64,000 nucleotides of DNA from Nitrosococcus halophilus Nc 4 (GTDB lineage: Bacteria; Pseudomonadota; Gammaproteobacteria; Nitrosococcales; Nitrosococcaceae): positions 3,210,001 through 3,274,000 of the forward strand of contig NC_013960.1 of assembly GCF_000024725.1 (NCBI RefSeq), given 5' to 3'. Positions 46,711 to 58,400 of this stretch are shown here, in pieces. Position numbers and translations under genes: made by a program. The number at the start of each line of letters is the position of its first letter. Position 1 is the stretch's first letter. The notes under the pieces are model-generated. The model was not told where the DNA came from, did not search any database, and worked only from the letters and a program-made list of their open reading frames with translations.

Positions 46711-46827
46711 ATGATGACACTTGGTCCTGGAGCACTACAACCTCCTAAGGATCGGGTCAGGCTAGCTTATGCGCCCCATTCAAATCTCCTGTTGCCCTAC
46801 CCCACCAGTTGGGATCCAAGAAATTGA
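46711..46827 (+). CDS. Possible 38-residue leader peptide upstream of gltB
   Basis: A frame of 38 codons starts at an ATG pair with AGGAAAG just ahead and ends 12 bases before the gltB start, overlapping the gltB ribosome-site region. It is rich in Pro and Leu (for example LLLPYPTSWDP) with no known motif. It could control gltB translation by coupling, or be chance. Not in a usual gltB leader that I know. Confidence 0.3.
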   Translation: MMTLGPGALQPPKDRVRLAYAPHSNLLLPYPTSWDPRN

Positions 46828-46839
46828 AAGAGGTTGGAT

Positions 46840-49800
46840 ATGCGTGACGAGGCCCTACCACTTAAGCAGGGTCTGTATGACCCTCACAACGAACACGACT
46901 CTTGTGGTGTTGGTTTTGTCGCCAATGTCAAAGGTCACAAGAGCCATGACCTTATCCGACAGGGTCTACGGATTCTGGAAAACCTAACTCATCGCGGCGC
47001 TGTGGGTGCGGATCCACTGGCTGGAGATGGCGCGGGAATCCTGATTCAGATGCCTGACCGCTTCCTCCGGGAGGAATGCGCAGGCCAGGGAATAAAGCTG
47101 CCACCCGCCGGCGAATATGGCGTTGGCATGCTCTTTCTTCCCCAAGGGACCGATAACCGCGCTGCCTGCGAAGAGCGGATTAGTTATTACATCGAAGCCG
47201 AAGGTCAAACCCTGCTTGGTTGGCGAGATGTACCCACCGATAACATCAAGCTGGGGGAAAGTGTTAAGGCAGTAGAACCGGTAGTCCGGCAGGTCTTTAT
47301 TGGTCGTGGCGAAAATACCCCTTCAGGTGATGTCTTTGAGCGCAAGCTGTTTGTGATCCGCAAGCAAATAGAAAACGCTGCGCGGGGCTTGGATAAAGCA
47401 GATCCAGCGGCCTTCAACATTCCCTCCATGTCCTCCCGGATCTTGGTGTACAAGGGTATGCTCCTGGCCAATCAAGTGGCTTCCTATTTTCTGGACCTCA
47501 AAGACGAGCGCATGACGACCGCCCTGTCCCTGGTCCACCAACGCTTTTCTACCAATACTTTCCCCTCTTGGGATCTAGCCCAACCGTTTCGGATGATCGC
47601 CCACAACGGGGAAATTAATACCTTGCGAGGGAATATCAACTGGATGGCTGCGCGACGCCATTCCATGACCTCCGAACTGCTAGGCGATGATCTTAAAAAA
47701 CTTTGGCCCCTGATTGCGGAAGGGCAATCCGACTCCGCCTGCTTTGACAATGCCCTAGAGCTCCTGGTCACTGGCGGCTATCCTCTTGCCCACGCGATGA
47801 TGCTGCTCATTCCCGAAGCCTGGGCCGGCAATCCCTTAATGGATGAGAAACAACGGGCCTTCTATGAATATCATGCGGCCCTGATGGAACCCTGGGACGG
47901 CCCAGCGGCGATGGCCTTTACCGACGGGCGCATGATCGGAGCCACCCTAGACCGTAACGGTTTGCGCCCTGCCCGCTACCTGGTGACCAAGGATGATCTC
48001 GTGGTCATGGCATCAGAGATGGGGGTTCTGGATATTCCCGAGGAACGGATTGTCAAAAAATGGCGGCTGCAGCCGGGCAAGATGTTGCTCATCGACCTGG
48101 AAGAGGGGCGCATCATCGATGATGATGAGCTGAAAAGAAAGCTGGCGGATGCCGAACCCTATCAAAAATGGCTGGATCAGACCCAAATCCGAATTGAACA
48201 GCTGCCTGCCGAGACAGGACCCATGGCCCCTGCCCCAGAGACTCTCCTGGATCGCCAACAGGCCTTTGGTTACACTCAAGAAGACCTTAAGTTTCTCATG
48301 ACTCCCATGGCCATTACGGGACAGGAAGCCGTGGGCTCCATGGGTGCCGATGAACCCCTAGCGGTACTCTCCAACCGGGCCATCCCCCTCTCCAATTATT
48401 TCAAGCAGCGCTTTGCCCAGGTGACCAATCCGCCGATAGATCCCATCCGGGAAGAATTGGTGATGTCCCTGGTCTCCCTAATTGGGCCACGTCCCAATCT
48501 GTTGGGACACCCCCAGGTGGGGGGGACCCATAAACGGCTGGAGGTGAGCCAACCCGTCCTCACCAATACCGATCTAGAGCGGATACGGCGCATTGAAGAT
48601 CATACGGGTGGGGCCTTTCGTACCCATACCTTGGATATTTGCTACCCGGTGACAGAAGGTGCTGGCGGCATGGAAGCGGCCCTGCAAAATCTCTGTCAAA
48701 GGGCTGAGCGGGCTGTCCATGAAGGATACAATATTTTAATCCTTTCGGATCGCAGCATGGACATGGACCATATCGCCATACCAGCGCTGCTCGCCACCTC
48801 AGCCGTACACCATCACCTGGTACAGACGGGGCTGCGGACCGAGACTGGCCTGGTGGTGGAAACGGGGGCTGCCCGCGAAGTGCATCATTTTGCCGTGCTA
48901 GCGGGCTATGGGGCTGAGGCCATTAACCCTTATCTGGCTTTCGAAACCCTCTCCACCCTGCGCAAAAAGCTTCCGGAGAAGCTCAGCGAAGAAGAAGTCC
49001 AAAAACGCTATATTAAAGCGGTAGGCAAAGGCCTATTGAAAATCATGTCCAAGATGGGCATCTCTACCTACCAGTCCTACTGCGGCGCTCAGATCTTCGA
49101 CGCAGTGGGGCTCTCTAGTGATTTTATAGAAAAGTACTTTACCGGTACGGCTTCCACTATCGAGGGGGCAGGTCTTGGCGAAATTGCTGAAGAAGCATGC
49201 CGCTGGCATCGGGACGCTTACAGCGATGCGCCCATCTACCGCCATGGGTTGGATGTGGGAGGCTACTATGCCTACCGCCTCCGCGGCGAGGACCATATGT
49301 GGACCTTTGAAACCATCTCCAAACTCCAGCATGCCACCCGTGCCAATGAAGCCAAGACTTATCAAGAATATGCCCAATTGGTGAACGAGCAAAACAAACG
49401 GTTGCTCACCTTGCGGGGCTTATTCCAATTCCGTTTTGCCGAGAACTCCATCCCGTTGGAGGAAGTGGAGCCAGCCAGTGAGATCGTCAAGCGCTTTGCC
49501 ACGGGAGCCATGTCCTTCGGCGCTATCTCCTACGAGGCCCACACCACCCTTGCCATTGCCATGAACCGCATTGGCGGCAAATCCAATACCGGTGAAGGGG
49601 GTGAGGAACCCGAGCGCTTTAAGCTCATGCCCAATGGGGATTCCATGCGTTCAGCCATCAAACAAGTGGCCTCCGGCCGCTTTGGCGTCACCACCGAGTA
49701 TTTGGTCAATGCGGATGACATCCAGATTAAAATGGCCCAAGGGGCCAAACCCGGCGAAGGGGGACAACTCCCCGGGCATAAAGTGGATGCCACCATTGCC

Positions 49801-51495
49801 CAGGTGCGCCATTCGACCCCTGGCGTGGGGCTCATCTCCCCCCCGCCCCATCACGACATCTACTCCATTGAGGATCTGGCGCAGCTCATCTTTGATCTCA
49901 AAAACGTCAATCCCCGGGCCAGAATCAGCGTCAAATTGGTCTCCGAAGTCGGGGTAGGCACCGTCGCTGCCGGGGTCTCCAAAGCCCACGCAGACCATGT
50001 GACCATTGCCGGGCATGATGGCGGGACGGGCGCTAGTCCCCTGACTTCTATCAAGCATGCCGGCCTCCCCTGGGAAATTGGTCTTGCCGAGACCCAACAA
50101 ACCTTAGTGCTGAACCGGCTTCGTGGCCGTATTTCCGTCCAAGTGGACGGGGGCATGCGTACCGGTCGTGATGTAGTCATCGGCGCCCTGCTGGGGGCCG
50201 ATGAATTCGGTTTCTCCACCGCGCCACTCATTGTGGAAGGTTGCATTATGATGCGCAAGTGCCATTTAAACACCTGCCCGGTAGGGGTCGCCACCCAAGA
50301 CCCGGAACTGCGCAAACGTTTTGTCGGCAAACCTGACTACGTGGTCAACTACTTCTTCTTCGTCGCCGAAGAAGTCAGGCAACTGATGGCCCAATTGGGT
50401 TTTCGCCGCTTTGATGAAATGATCGGACGTTTAGATACCCTCGACACGCGGCGGGCCATCGAGCATTGGAAAGCCAAGGGATTGGATTTCTCCCGGATCC
50501 TTCACCAGCCTGCGGTAGGCCCCGAGGTAGCTATCTATAATCGCGAAACCCAGGATCATGGATTGGATAAGGCCTTGGATCGGCAACTCATTGCCCAAGC
50601 CCAACCTGCCCTAGAACGCCAGGAGCCGGTGCAAATTGAGATCCCGGTACGCAATACCCACCGTACGGTAGGCGCCATGCTCTCCGGGGAAATCGCCCAG
50701 CGTTATGGCCATCAGGGCCTCCCAGAAAATACCATCCAGATCAAGGCTCGAGGAACTGCTGGACAGAGCTTTGGCGCTTTTCTGGCCCATGGCATTGCCA
50801 TGGAGCTCATCGGTGAAGCGAACGATTACGTAGGAAAAGGGCTCTCTGGCGGCCGCTTGGTCATCTGCCCTCCCCCTGAATGTCCCATCGTGCCTGAAGA
50901 AAATATCATCATTGGCAACACTGTGCTTTATGGCGCCATCAGCGGCGAGTGTTACTTCCATGGGGTGGCTGGCGAGCGTTTCGCAGTGCGCAACTCGGGA
51001 GTGACTGCCGTGGTGGAAGGCCTGGGGGACCATGGCTGCGAGTATATGACAGGGGGGGTCGTGGTGGTGCTCGGCAAAACCGGGCGCAACTTTGCTGCGG
51101 GTATGAGTGGTGGTATTGCCTATGTACTGGATGAGACTGGAGATTTTGAGCAACGTTGTAACCTAGCAATGGTGGAATTGGAACCCATTACCGAAGAAGA
51201 TGAGGCTTTAGAGCACCTAGAACACCAGGGGGGGGATTTAGAAACCCATGGTCGAGTGGATGTTAGCCACCATATCAGTCGCTTCGATGCTCAACGCCTC
51301 AGAGGTCTTATTGAGAAGCATCAGCAGCACACCAATAGCGAGCGGGCTCGCCAAATCCTGGAAAACTGGAACGATTATTTGCCCAGGTTTGTCAAAGTTA
51401 TGCCAGTAGATTACCGGCGCGCCTTGCAGGAAATGGAACGGGCACAAGCGGCTAGAGAAACCGTCCATGCCATGAAAAAGGAGGCTCTAGGCTAA
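46840..51495 (+). CDS. gltB: Glutamate synthase, large (alpha) subunit
   Basis: A 1551-residue enzyme forming two glutamates from 2-oxoglutarate and glutamine. A 21-residue propeptide precedes Cys22 (HDSCGVGF), the N-terminal nucleophile of the class II amidotransferase. Then come the central domain, the FMN-binding synthase domain ([24 protein letters not shown]), the 3Fe-4S cysteines in CHLNTCPVG, and the C-terminal beta-helix domain with repeated G-x-x-G turns. The ATG at 46840 fits the AAGAGG ribosome site; a TTG six bases upstream is a weaker choice. Its TAATG joins it to gltD by one base. Confidence 0.97.
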   Translation: MRDEALPLKQGLYDPHNEHDSCGVGFVANVKGHKSHDLIRQGLRILENLTHRGAVGADPLAGDGAGILIQMPDRFLREECAGQGIKLPPAGEYGVGMLFLPQGTDNRAACEERISYYIEAEGQTLLGWRDVPTDNIKLGESVKAVEPVVRQVFIGRGENTPSGDVFERKLFVIRKQIENAARGLDKADPAAFNIPSMSSRILVYKGMLLANQVASYFLDLKDERMTTALSLVHQRFSTNTFPSWDLAQPFRMIAHNGEINTLRGNINWMAARRHSMTSELLGDDLKKLWPLIAEGQSDSACFDNALELLVTGGYPLAHAMMLLIPEAWAGNPLMDEKQRAFYEYHAALMEPWDGPAAMAFTDGRMIGATLDRNGLRPARYLVTKDDLVVMASEMGVLDIPEERIVKKWRLQPGKMLLIDLEEGRIIDDDELKRKLADAEPYQKWLDQTQIRIEQLPAETGPMAPAPETLLDRQQAFGYTQEDLKFLMTPMAITGQEAVGSMGADEPLAVLSNRAIPLSNYFKQRFAQVTNPPIDPIREELVMSLVSLIGPRPNLLGHPQVGGTHKRLEVSQPVLTNTDLERIRRIEDHTGGAFRTHTLDICYPVTEGAGGMEAALQNLCQRAERAVHEGYNILILSDRSMDMDHIAIPALLATSAVHHHLVQTGLRTETGLVVETGAAREVHHFAVLAGYGAEAINPYLAFETLSTLRKKLPEKLSEEEVQKRYIKAVGKGLLKIMSKMGISTYQSYCGAQIFDAVGLSSDFIEKYFTGTASTIEGAGLGEIAEEACRWHRDAYSDAPIYRHGLDVGGYYAYRLRGEDHMWTFETISKLQHATRANEAKTYQEYAQLVNEQNKRLLTLRGLFQFRFAENSIPLEEVEPASEIVKRFATGAMSFGAISYEAHTTLAIAMNRIGGKSNTGEGGEEPERFKLMPNGDSMRSAIKQVASGRFGVTTEYLVNADDIQIKMAQGAKPGEGGQLPGHKVDATIAQVRHSTPGVGLISPPPHHDIYSIEDLAQLIFDLKNVNPRARISVKLVSEVGVGTVAAGVSKAHADHVTIAGHDGGTGASPLTSIKHAGLPWEIGLAETQQTLVLNRLRGRISVQVDGGMRTGRDVVIGALLGADEFGFSTAPLIVEGCIMMRKCHLNTCPVGVATQDPELRKRFVGKPDYVVNYFFFVAEEVRQLMAQLGFRRFDEMIGRLDTLDTRRAIEHWKAKGLDFSRILHQPAVGPEVAIYNRETQDHGLDKALDRQLIAQAQPALERQEPVQIEIPVRNTHRTVGAMLSGEIAQRYGHQGLPENTIQIKARGTAGQSFGAFLAHGIAMELIGEANDYVGKGLSGGRLVICPPPECPIVPEENIIIGNTVLYGAISGECYFHGVAGERFAVRNSGVTAVVEGLGDHGCEYMTGGVVVVLGKTGRNFAAGMSGGIAYVLDETGDFEQRCNLAMVELEPITEEDEALEHLEHQGGDLETHGRVDVSHHISRFDAQRLRGLIEKHQQHTNSERARQILENWNDYLPRFVKVMPVDYRRALQEMERAQAARETVHAMKKEALG

Positions 51496-52937
51496 TGGGT
51501 AAACCTACTGGATTTATGGAAATTCCCCGCCGGGATCGGACCGATGCCCCGGTGGCAGACCGGATTCAACATTTTCGGGAATTTGCCTTGCCCTTAAGCG
51601 AGGGCGAACTCAGGGAGCAAGGGGCCCGCTGCATGGATTGCGGTATTCCCTTTTGTCATCCCGCTTGCCCCGTCAATAACATTATTCCCGACTGGAATGA
51701 TTTGGTATACCGGGATGACTGGCGCCAAGCCCTCGAGGTCCTCCACTCTACCAATAATTTCCCGGAGTTCACCGGCCGCATCTGTCCCGCCCCTTGCGAA
51801 GCTTCTTGCACCCTCAATCTGACCGATGAACCGGTCACCATTAAAACCATCGAATGCGCTATTGTCGATAAGGGTTGGGAGGAAGGCTGGATCACCCCTG
51901 AGGTCCCCACCCATAAGACAGGAAAGCGGGTCGCTATCGTGGGTTCAGGCCCAGCAGGACTGGCTTGCGCCCAGCAACTGGCTCGGGCGGGACATCAGGT
52001 CGAAGTGTTCGAAAAAAGCAATCGGATTGGTGGCCTACTTCGCTATGGGATTCCAGACTTCAAGATGAACAAATCCCTCATTGACCGGCGTATGGCCCAG
52101 ATGCGAGCAGAAGGCGTACAGTTCCACCCAGATACCCATATTGGGGGAGACGTTCCTGCACGCCAACTGGTTGAGACATACGACGCGGTGGTTCTGGCTG
52201 GAGGGGCCGAACACCCCCGGGACCTTCCCATCCCGGGACGGGAACTCAAGGGGATCCATTTTGCGATGGATTTTCTGACCCAACAAAACCGCCATGTGGC
52301 CGGAGACACCCTCCCTGAGCAAGAGAGCATTAGCGCCAAGGACAAACACGTGGTTGTCCTGGGTGGCGGTGACACGGGTTCAGACTGTATCGGGACTTCT
52401 TTCCGCCAGGGTGCGCTCTCTGTCACCCAGTTAGAGATCATGCCCCAGCCTCCGGAAAAGGAGGATAAGCTTCTCACCTGGCCTAACTGGCCTTATAAAC
52501 TCCGCACCTCCAGTTCCCAAGCAGAAGGTGCCTCGCGGGATTGGGCGGTCGCGACCAAGACCTTCCTGGGAGAAAATGACCGGGTCACGGCTCTCCAGGT
52601 GGTGCGCCTTGAATGGCGTCAGAACCAAGAGGGGCATTGGAAAATGCAGGAAATACCCAACACCGAGTTGGAGCTTCCCGCCGACTTGGTACTGCTAGCC
52701 ATGGGCTTCATTCATCCAGTGCACGAAGGCCTGTTGCAGGAGTTGGGTACTGCCCTAGATGGACGCGGCAATGTGCAAGCAGATACCGAAAGCTATCAAA
52801 CTTCCATCCCGAAGGTCTTTGCTGCTGGCGATATGCGCCGCGGTCAATCCCTCGTAGTTTGGGCTATTCGTGAAGGTCGACAGGCCGCTCAAGCTGTGGA
52901 TGAATTTCTCATGGGCCACTCGAGCTTGCCTCGCTGA
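51495..52937 (+). CDS. gltD: Glutamate synthase, small (beta) subunit
   Basis: A 480-residue NADPH:ferredoxin-type flavoprotein that feeds electrons to GltB. Cysteine-rich 4Fe-4S ligands: [17 protein letters not shown] (45-61) and [12 protein letters not shown] motif [22 protein letters not shown] motif [11 protein letters not shown], and a closing [17 protein letters not shown]. It overlaps gltB by one base. A 12-bp hairpin follows its stop. Confidence 0.97.
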   Translation: MGKPTGFMEIPRRDRTDAPVADRIQHFREFALPLSEGELREQGARCMDCGIPFCHPACPVNNIIPDWNDLVYRDDWRQALEVLHSTNNFPEFTGRICPAPCEASCTLNLTDEPVTIKTIECAIVDKGWEEGWITPEVPTHKTGKRVAIVGSGPAGLACAQQLARAGHQVEVFEKSNRIGGLLRYGIPDFKMNKSLIDRRMAQMRAEGVQFHPDTHIGGDVPARQLVETYDAVVLAGGAEHPRDLPIPGRELKGIHFAMDFLTQQNRHVAGDTLPEQESISAKDKHVVVLGGGDTGSDCIGTSFRQGALSVTQLEIMPQPPEKEDKLLTWPNWPYKLRTSSSQAEGASRDWAVATKTFLGENDRVTALQVVRLEWRQNQEGHWKMQEIPNTELELPADLVLLAMGFIHPVHEGLLQELGTALDGRGNVQADTESYQTSIPKVFAAGDMRRGQSLVVWAIREGRQAAQAVDEFLMGHSSLPR

Positions 52938-52958
52938 CGGCCTCTCACCCGCTTAAAC

Positions 52959-53000
52959 ACTCCAGCTCACTGTGGGGAATACACCCCCGTGAGCTGGAGT
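52959..53000 (+). terminator. Terminator hairpin after gltD
   Basis: A perfect 12-bp stem (ACTCCAGCTCAC with GTGAGCTGGAGT) around an 18-nt loop, 22 bases after the stop. There is no T-run, so it may terminate by another route or stabilise the mRNA end. Confidence 0.7.
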
Positions 53001-53141
53001 ACAGCACCAAACAATTAGGGAGAAACCCTAATTTCATATTGGAAGACATTGGCTTAACATATTTCATAAGAAATCATCAGCCCTTGTTAAATACAGGGGA
53101 TCTTGTTATATCCAATGCCTTATCAATTAAGGGAGGCTATC

Positions 53142-53471
53142 ATGTCATTAGCCACTCACCCTGCGGTAACCAGTACCCCCCCGGCCAAAGTTAAAAACCG
53201 CACCGTGACGTTATCTCCCCCCACCATCCTGGACATCTCCATGTGCCGGGAGTTTTGGGAGATCGCGCAACAAGCCCGGGACTCCGAGATAAAAGTGATC
53301 ATCGATCTTCAAGAGACTGTCTCCATTCACGACTCCGGCTATACGTTGCTCTGGATGTTGAAAGAGAGTCTTGCCAAGGAACGGACGGACCTCCTGCTCC
53401 TCCATTGTCGACCCCATTTGAAAAAGGCACTGTGGTCACACGGATTTGACCCCCATTTCACGATCTTGTAA
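53142..53471 (+). CDS. Small STAS-domain protein
   Basis: A 109-residue single STAS domain: NRTVTLSPPTILDISMCREFW, KVIIDLQETVSIHDSGYTLLWMLKES (with DSG at the phospho-site position) and a final strand. The ATG at 53142 follows GGGAGG. It stands alone between gltD and the reductase gene. Possibly another partner of the larger STAS protein at 42.4-42.9 kb; no evidence links them. Confidence 0.8.
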   Translation: MSLATHPAVTSTPPAKVKNRTVTLSPPTILDISMCREFWEIAQQARDSEIKVIIDLQETVSIHDSGYTLLWMLKESLAKERTDLLLLHCRPHLKKALWSHGFDPHFTIL

Positions 53472-53494
53472 CCCTAGCAAGCCAGGGCTTTGAA

Positions 53495-53516
53495 CGATCC
53501 CCACTCCATGGGATCG
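53495..53516 (+). terminator. Weak hairpin after the STAS gene
   Basis: CGATCCC and GGGATCG form a 7-bp stem around eight bases, 24 bases after the stop. No T-run. Confidence 0.35.
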
Positions 53517-53641
53517 GCCTGTGGCATGCATGCCCTAGTCCCGCACGCCCATCTCCAGCTCAAGTGCCAGGGCCAACGTATGAAATTCCAAGGCAACCGA
53601 TCAGAACTTGAAACAGCGAGGTAAGCCATCTTGGAGGAGTT

Positions 53642-54445
53642 ATGAATGCACAATCAAGTGTCCAGCTTCGCAGTGGAAATGCCATGCCTATTTTTGGTTT
53701 AGGGACTTGGCAGTTAACGATTGATACTGCGGGCACCGTCGCCTATGCCCTAGAACTCGGATACCGGATGATTGACACGTCAAGCGATTACGGCACGCAA
53801 CCAGGCATTGGTGAGGCGATAAAAAGAAGTAAAATCAGCCGCGGTAGCCTCTATATCGTAACGAAAGTAGAAGAAACCGACGATGCCTACCAAGCCACCA
53901 AAGAATATTTGAGTGAGATGGATTTGGAGTATAGCGATCTGATGCTTATTCATCGTCCACCCACCACAGGCGCTGGTGAGGAGTTGTGGGATGGTTTAAT
54001 TCGCGCCAAAAAAGAGGGTCTTACAAAAGATATTGGGGTAAGCAACTACTCGGCTGAACTCAGTCAGAAACTGATCGATGCCACCAGCGAAGTACCTACT
54101 GTAAACCAAATTGAATGGAGTCCGTTCGGCCATAGTGGAGATTTCAAGAACTTTTGCGCTAAGAATAACATCGTTATTCAGGCATACAGCCCACTGACCC
54201 GTGGCAACAGGCTTGATAATAAAGCGCTTAATCAAATGGCCAGCAAATACCATAAAACACCTGCGCAAATGATGCTTCGCTGGAATATCCAGCTCGGTAC
54301 GGTTCCTTTACCGAAAGCTAATCAGAAAAGCCATTTAGAAGAAAACCTTGGCATTTTTGATTTCGAAATAAGTACTCAAGACATGGAAATTCTCAGTAAT
54401 CTGAACGAAGAATATTCATCACTAGGATCTTTGCCTTATGTCTAA
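53642..54445 (+). CDS. Aldo/keto reductase
   Basis: A 267-residue NADPH-dependent carbonyl reductase of the AKR superfamily. The catalytic tetrad is visible: Asp (IDTSSDYG), Tyr in the same segment, Lys (IVTKVEE) and His (LMLIHRPP). Later motifs GVSNYS, VNQIEWSPF and the NADPH-binding PLPKANQKSHLEENL are present. It is short compared with 280-330 in many members, missing part of the C-terminal loop. Base use is more AT-rich than its neighbours. GGAGG lies 5 bases before the ATG. Confidence 0.93.
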   Translation: MNAQSSVQLRSGNAMPIFGLGTWQLTIDTAGTVAYALELGYRMIDTSSDYGTQPGIGEAIKRSKISRGSLYIVTKVEETDDAYQATKEYLSEMDLEYSDLMLIHRPPTTGAGEELWDGLIRAKKEGLTKDIGVSNYSAELSQKLIDATSEVPTVNQIEWSPFGHSGDFKNFCAKNNIVIQAYSPLTRGNRLDNKALNQMASKYHKTPAQMMLRWNIQLGTVPLPKANQKSHLEENLGIFDFEISTQDMEILSNLNEEYSSLGSLPYV

Positions 54446-54655
54446 TAGTAACTTATTTCCAGACTGTTACAGAAGAATACCAGCAAGCAAAGATGACCCC
54501 GATGGCGTTCTGCAATATATAAAAATCACAAGGTAAAAAGATCCGACTCCTGCCTTCGTCGAGACCTTAATTCTATTACCGTTTCGCCTCTTGTTGGCCA
54601 ACCTTGCCTAGGTGTTTGATAGGACACATGCCGTCTTGCCTCCCTCTGCAGAGCA
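54446..54655. other. Intergenic gap before the truncated symporter
   Basis: Nothing supported. No sign of the missing 5' half of the symporter gene was seen in any frame, so the loss looks like a deletion, not a frameshift. Confidence 0.5.
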
Positions 54656-55378
54656 GTGCATTGGCGCAGACTCACATATTCCTCTACGCTAATGAATAGG
54701 CATACTGTGATTTGTAAACACAGGAAGCCCGGCCACCTTTCTTTTTTAGGAATAGTTTTGTGGTCAGTGTATTATTATTTGTGGTTTGCGTTATTTTACT
54801 TTATGGCCACAGGGGTAGGAATCCTTTCCCGAGTATATTTGCCGGAATCACAGAGCTTTGACCCGGAGTTAGCCCTCCCCACCATAGGCCTACAATTACT
54901 GCCTGATATGCTCGTGGGGGTGCTACTAGCCGGTATTTTTGCCTCGACCATGTCCACGGCAGACTCGTTGGTGCTATCTTGCTCAGCGGCATTCACCCAT
55001 GATTTACTGCCGCAACGCCTTGAAAACATGGGGGAGATAAAAACAACCACCGTGGTTGTTACGGCGTTGGCCTTGGCAATTGCGCTCAGTAATAACAAGA
55101 ACGTATTCACCTTAGTTATCTTGTCCTGGTCGTTTCTGGCTTCAGCTTTTGTGCCCTTATTACTAATTTACATTATGGGCGGAAAACCCACGGATTGGCA
55201 AGCTTTGACCATTCTAGGTGTGGGCGTCGGTGTGGCCATGGCCTGGCGCTGGTTGGATCTCCATCATGCTCTCTACGAAGGAATGCCAGGCATTCTAGCG
55301 GGTCTAGCGACTTTTGGAGTGCTATGCCTGTTCGGAAAAGTCGATACCCTTTCGGAAGCTAAGCCAGACAGCGAATAA
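54656..55378 (+). pseudogene. Truncated sodium:solute symporter (C-terminal half)
   Basis: From about residue 30 of the 240-residue frame the sequence is the second half of an SSS-family permease: LWFALFYFMATGVGILSRVYLP, then LPTIGLQLLPDMLVGVLLAGIFASTMSTADSLVLSCSAAFTHDLLP (an SSS hallmark) and later membrane segments VVVTALALAIAL, LILSWSFLASAFVPLLLIYIMGG. About 230 residues carrying the Na-site helices are absent and the first 25-30 residues look unrelated. Some copies of this family with this gene region import disaccharides, proline or similar; this one cannot work. Candidate for a decayed uptake gene. Confidence 0.75.
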
Positions 55379-55382
55379 CCCG

Positions 55383-55421
55383 AGGAGCACCTTTCCTCTT
55401 TGGTGAGGACTCCGGATTTTT
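55383..55421 (+). terminator. Terminator before the trehalose fusion gene
   Basis: GGAG/CTCC and CACC/GGTG form an imperfect stem around a pyrimidine loop, followed by a T-run (TTTTT at 55417-55421). It separates the truncated symporter from the fusion gene. Confidence 0.45.
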
Positions 55422-55460
55422 CACCATACATAAAATATTTTTATCTACTATGTAAAAGTA

Positions 55461-58400
55461 ATGAATACCCATAAGACAATTTCCCGTAGCTACTTTGATG
55501 CCGTCATTTTCGATCTAGATGGGGTGATTACCCGCACGGCTCGTGTTCACGCTGCCGCCTGGAAATCCATGTTTGACGATTTTCTGCAAAAACGGGCTCA
55601 AGGCGCAGCGTTCAAGCCTTTTGACGACCATGATTATCGCGAGTATGTGGACGGCAAACCCCGCTATGAGGGGGTGAGAAGCTTTCTCCAGTCCCGCAAT
55701 ATCGAATTACCCTATGGCGATCCCTGTGACTTGCTAGAGAAGGAAACGGTATGTGGGTTAGGTAACCGCAAGAATGAACTCTTTCAGGAAAAGTTGAAAA
55801 AGGAAGGGGCAGAAGTATATCACACCTCCGTCCAGTTGATTCGGCGTCTGCGCAGTAAAGGATTTCAGACCGCCGTAGTCTCTTCCAGCAAGAATTGCGG
55901 CCGCATCCTGGATACGGTGAAACTCACCCATCTATTTGAGGTGAAGGTGGATGGCAACGATGCGGCAACTTTAGACCTCAAGGGCAAACCTCACCCTGAT
56001 ATTTTCCTGGAGGCTGCCAATCGGTTAGGCTTAGAACCTAAGCGCTGTGTGGTCTTTGAGGATGCGATAGCAGGAGTTAAGGCAGGCAGACAAGGCCAAT
56101 TTGGCCGCGTGATTGGAGTCGATCGGGAGAAGCAGACGGAAGCGCTGAAAGCGGCCGGGGCTGACATTGTGGTCAAGGATCTGGCGGAGATAGGGATCGT
56201 AGTCCACATGCTTGATCTTTCTCTTGCCCTAGAAGCCCTAAGCGCGCTCCAAGACAACATCGCCCAACGGGAGGTGGTCACCTTTCTCGACTACGACGGC
56301 ACCCTCACCCCCATTGTCTCCCACCCTGAAAAGGCCATCCTCTCAGGAGAAATGGGCCAGACATTGAGGATGCTGGCTGAACAATGCACAGTGGCCATTA
56401 TTAGTGGTCGGGGACTGCAAGACGTGCGCCAACGGGTGGCCATTGACAGTCTTTATTACGCCGGCAGTCATGGCTTTGAAATCGCCGGTCCTGGGGAGCT
56501 GGAAATGGAGCAGGAGCAGGCCCAAGCCCACCTCCCGGCCCTGGATGAAGCAGAGAAGGCACTGAAAAAACAACTAGAAAATATTGCAGGAGCCCAGATA
56601 GAACGCAAGCGATTTTCCATTGCGGTTCATTACCGCAATGTGGCGGAGGCCCAGATCGGCGCCATAGAAAAGATGGTGGAGCAGACGTTGGAGCAACACC
56701 CAGGGTTACATAAAAGCCATGGCAAAAAAGTGTATGAGCTTCAGCCGGATGTGGCCTGGGATAAGGGCCGGGCTTTGTTGTGGCTGCTGGACAAACTAGA
56801 ACTCAACCGCCCGGATGTGCTCCCCCTTTACATCGGCGATGACATTACTGATGAAGACGCCTTTCAAGTTCTGGAAGAACGGGGTTTGGGACTGGTGGTG
56901 GGAGAAGAGGCCCGGGATACTTACGCGGAATACCGCTTGAAGGATTCCCATCAGGTGAGGGAATTTCTCCATGCCCTGACCCGAATGCTGGGAGAACGCA
57001 ATGCCTGGACCCTGACTTACCGCGGCTTTGAAGCCCAAGAAGAAGGCTTACGGGAAGCCTTATGTACCTTAGGGAACGGCTACTTTGCCACCCGCGGGGC
57101 AGCTCCAGAATCCCAGGCCGACAACATCCACTATCCAGGAACCTATCTAGCAGGTGGCTATAATCGCTTGAAGACAGCTATCGCTGGACGTACGGTGGAA
57201 AACGAAGATCTCGTCAATTTACCTAACTGGTTGTGTCTAGATTTTCGCCATATCGACGGGAAATGGTTTGATTTAAAAGAAATGGAGATTCTCTTCTATC
57301 GCCAAGAACTGGATATCAAACGAGGAATACTCACCCGTATAGTCCATTTCCGTGATGAAAAAGACAGGGAAACCCGGGTGACTCAACGCCGCCTGGCGAG
57401 CATGGCCCACATGCACCTTGCCGCATTGGAGACGGTGATTATCCCCCTCAATTGGTCTGGCACCTTGGAGGTGCACTCGGCCTTGGATGGACAAGTGATT
57501 AATTCCGGGGTAGCCCGATACCAAGCGCTGAATAGTAAGCATTTGAAGCCGGTAGAAACCCAACCAATCAACAACCAAATTCTCCTGCTTAAGGTACGAA
57601 CGAATCAATCCCAACTGACCATTGCTCAGGCGGCTAGGTTGGAGGTCTTCCTCGATAATAAACCTGCGGCGGTAGATCGGCAGATGGAGGAGGAAACCGC
57701 TTATGTCGCTCAAGCATTTACCGTCGAAATGGAGAAAGGAATCCCGCTCACGCTGGAAAAGACGGTAGCCCTTTATACGGCCCGGGATTCGGCCATTTCC
57801 GAATGCGGCCTAGAAGCGGTCAAGACCATCCAGGATGCCCCTCGTTTTGAAGGCCTTTGGGACACCCACTGTCTGGCCTGGAAACACCTTTGGCGACAGT
57901 TTGATATGCAACTGGAAATTGCTAGAAGCGCTGGTAATCACCACATCCAGCGAATCCTTCGGCTATACAGTTTTCATCTCCTCCAAAGCGCGTCGATGCA
58001 CTCCCTGGATATTGATGTTGGCATGCCTTCCCGGGGGTGGCATGGGGAAGCCTATCGGGGACATATTTTTTGGGATGAATTGATTATTTTTCCTTTTCTC
58101 AATTATCGTGCCCCTCAGATCACGCAAACCCTGCTCATGTACCGGTATCGTCGACTGAATGAAGCGCGCAAGGCGGCCCGAGCACTGGGCTATAAAGGCG
58201 CCATGTATCCCTGGCAGAGCGGTAGCGATGGGCGGGAAGAATCCCAGCAGCTTCATCTTAACCCCCAATCGGGACGCTGGATACCCGATAATTCTCACTT
58301 GCAGCGGCATATCAACGCGGCCATCGCCTACAACATCTGGCAGTATTTTCAAGTCACTGGCGACTTAAATTTTCTCGCTTTCTATGGGGCGGAAATGATT

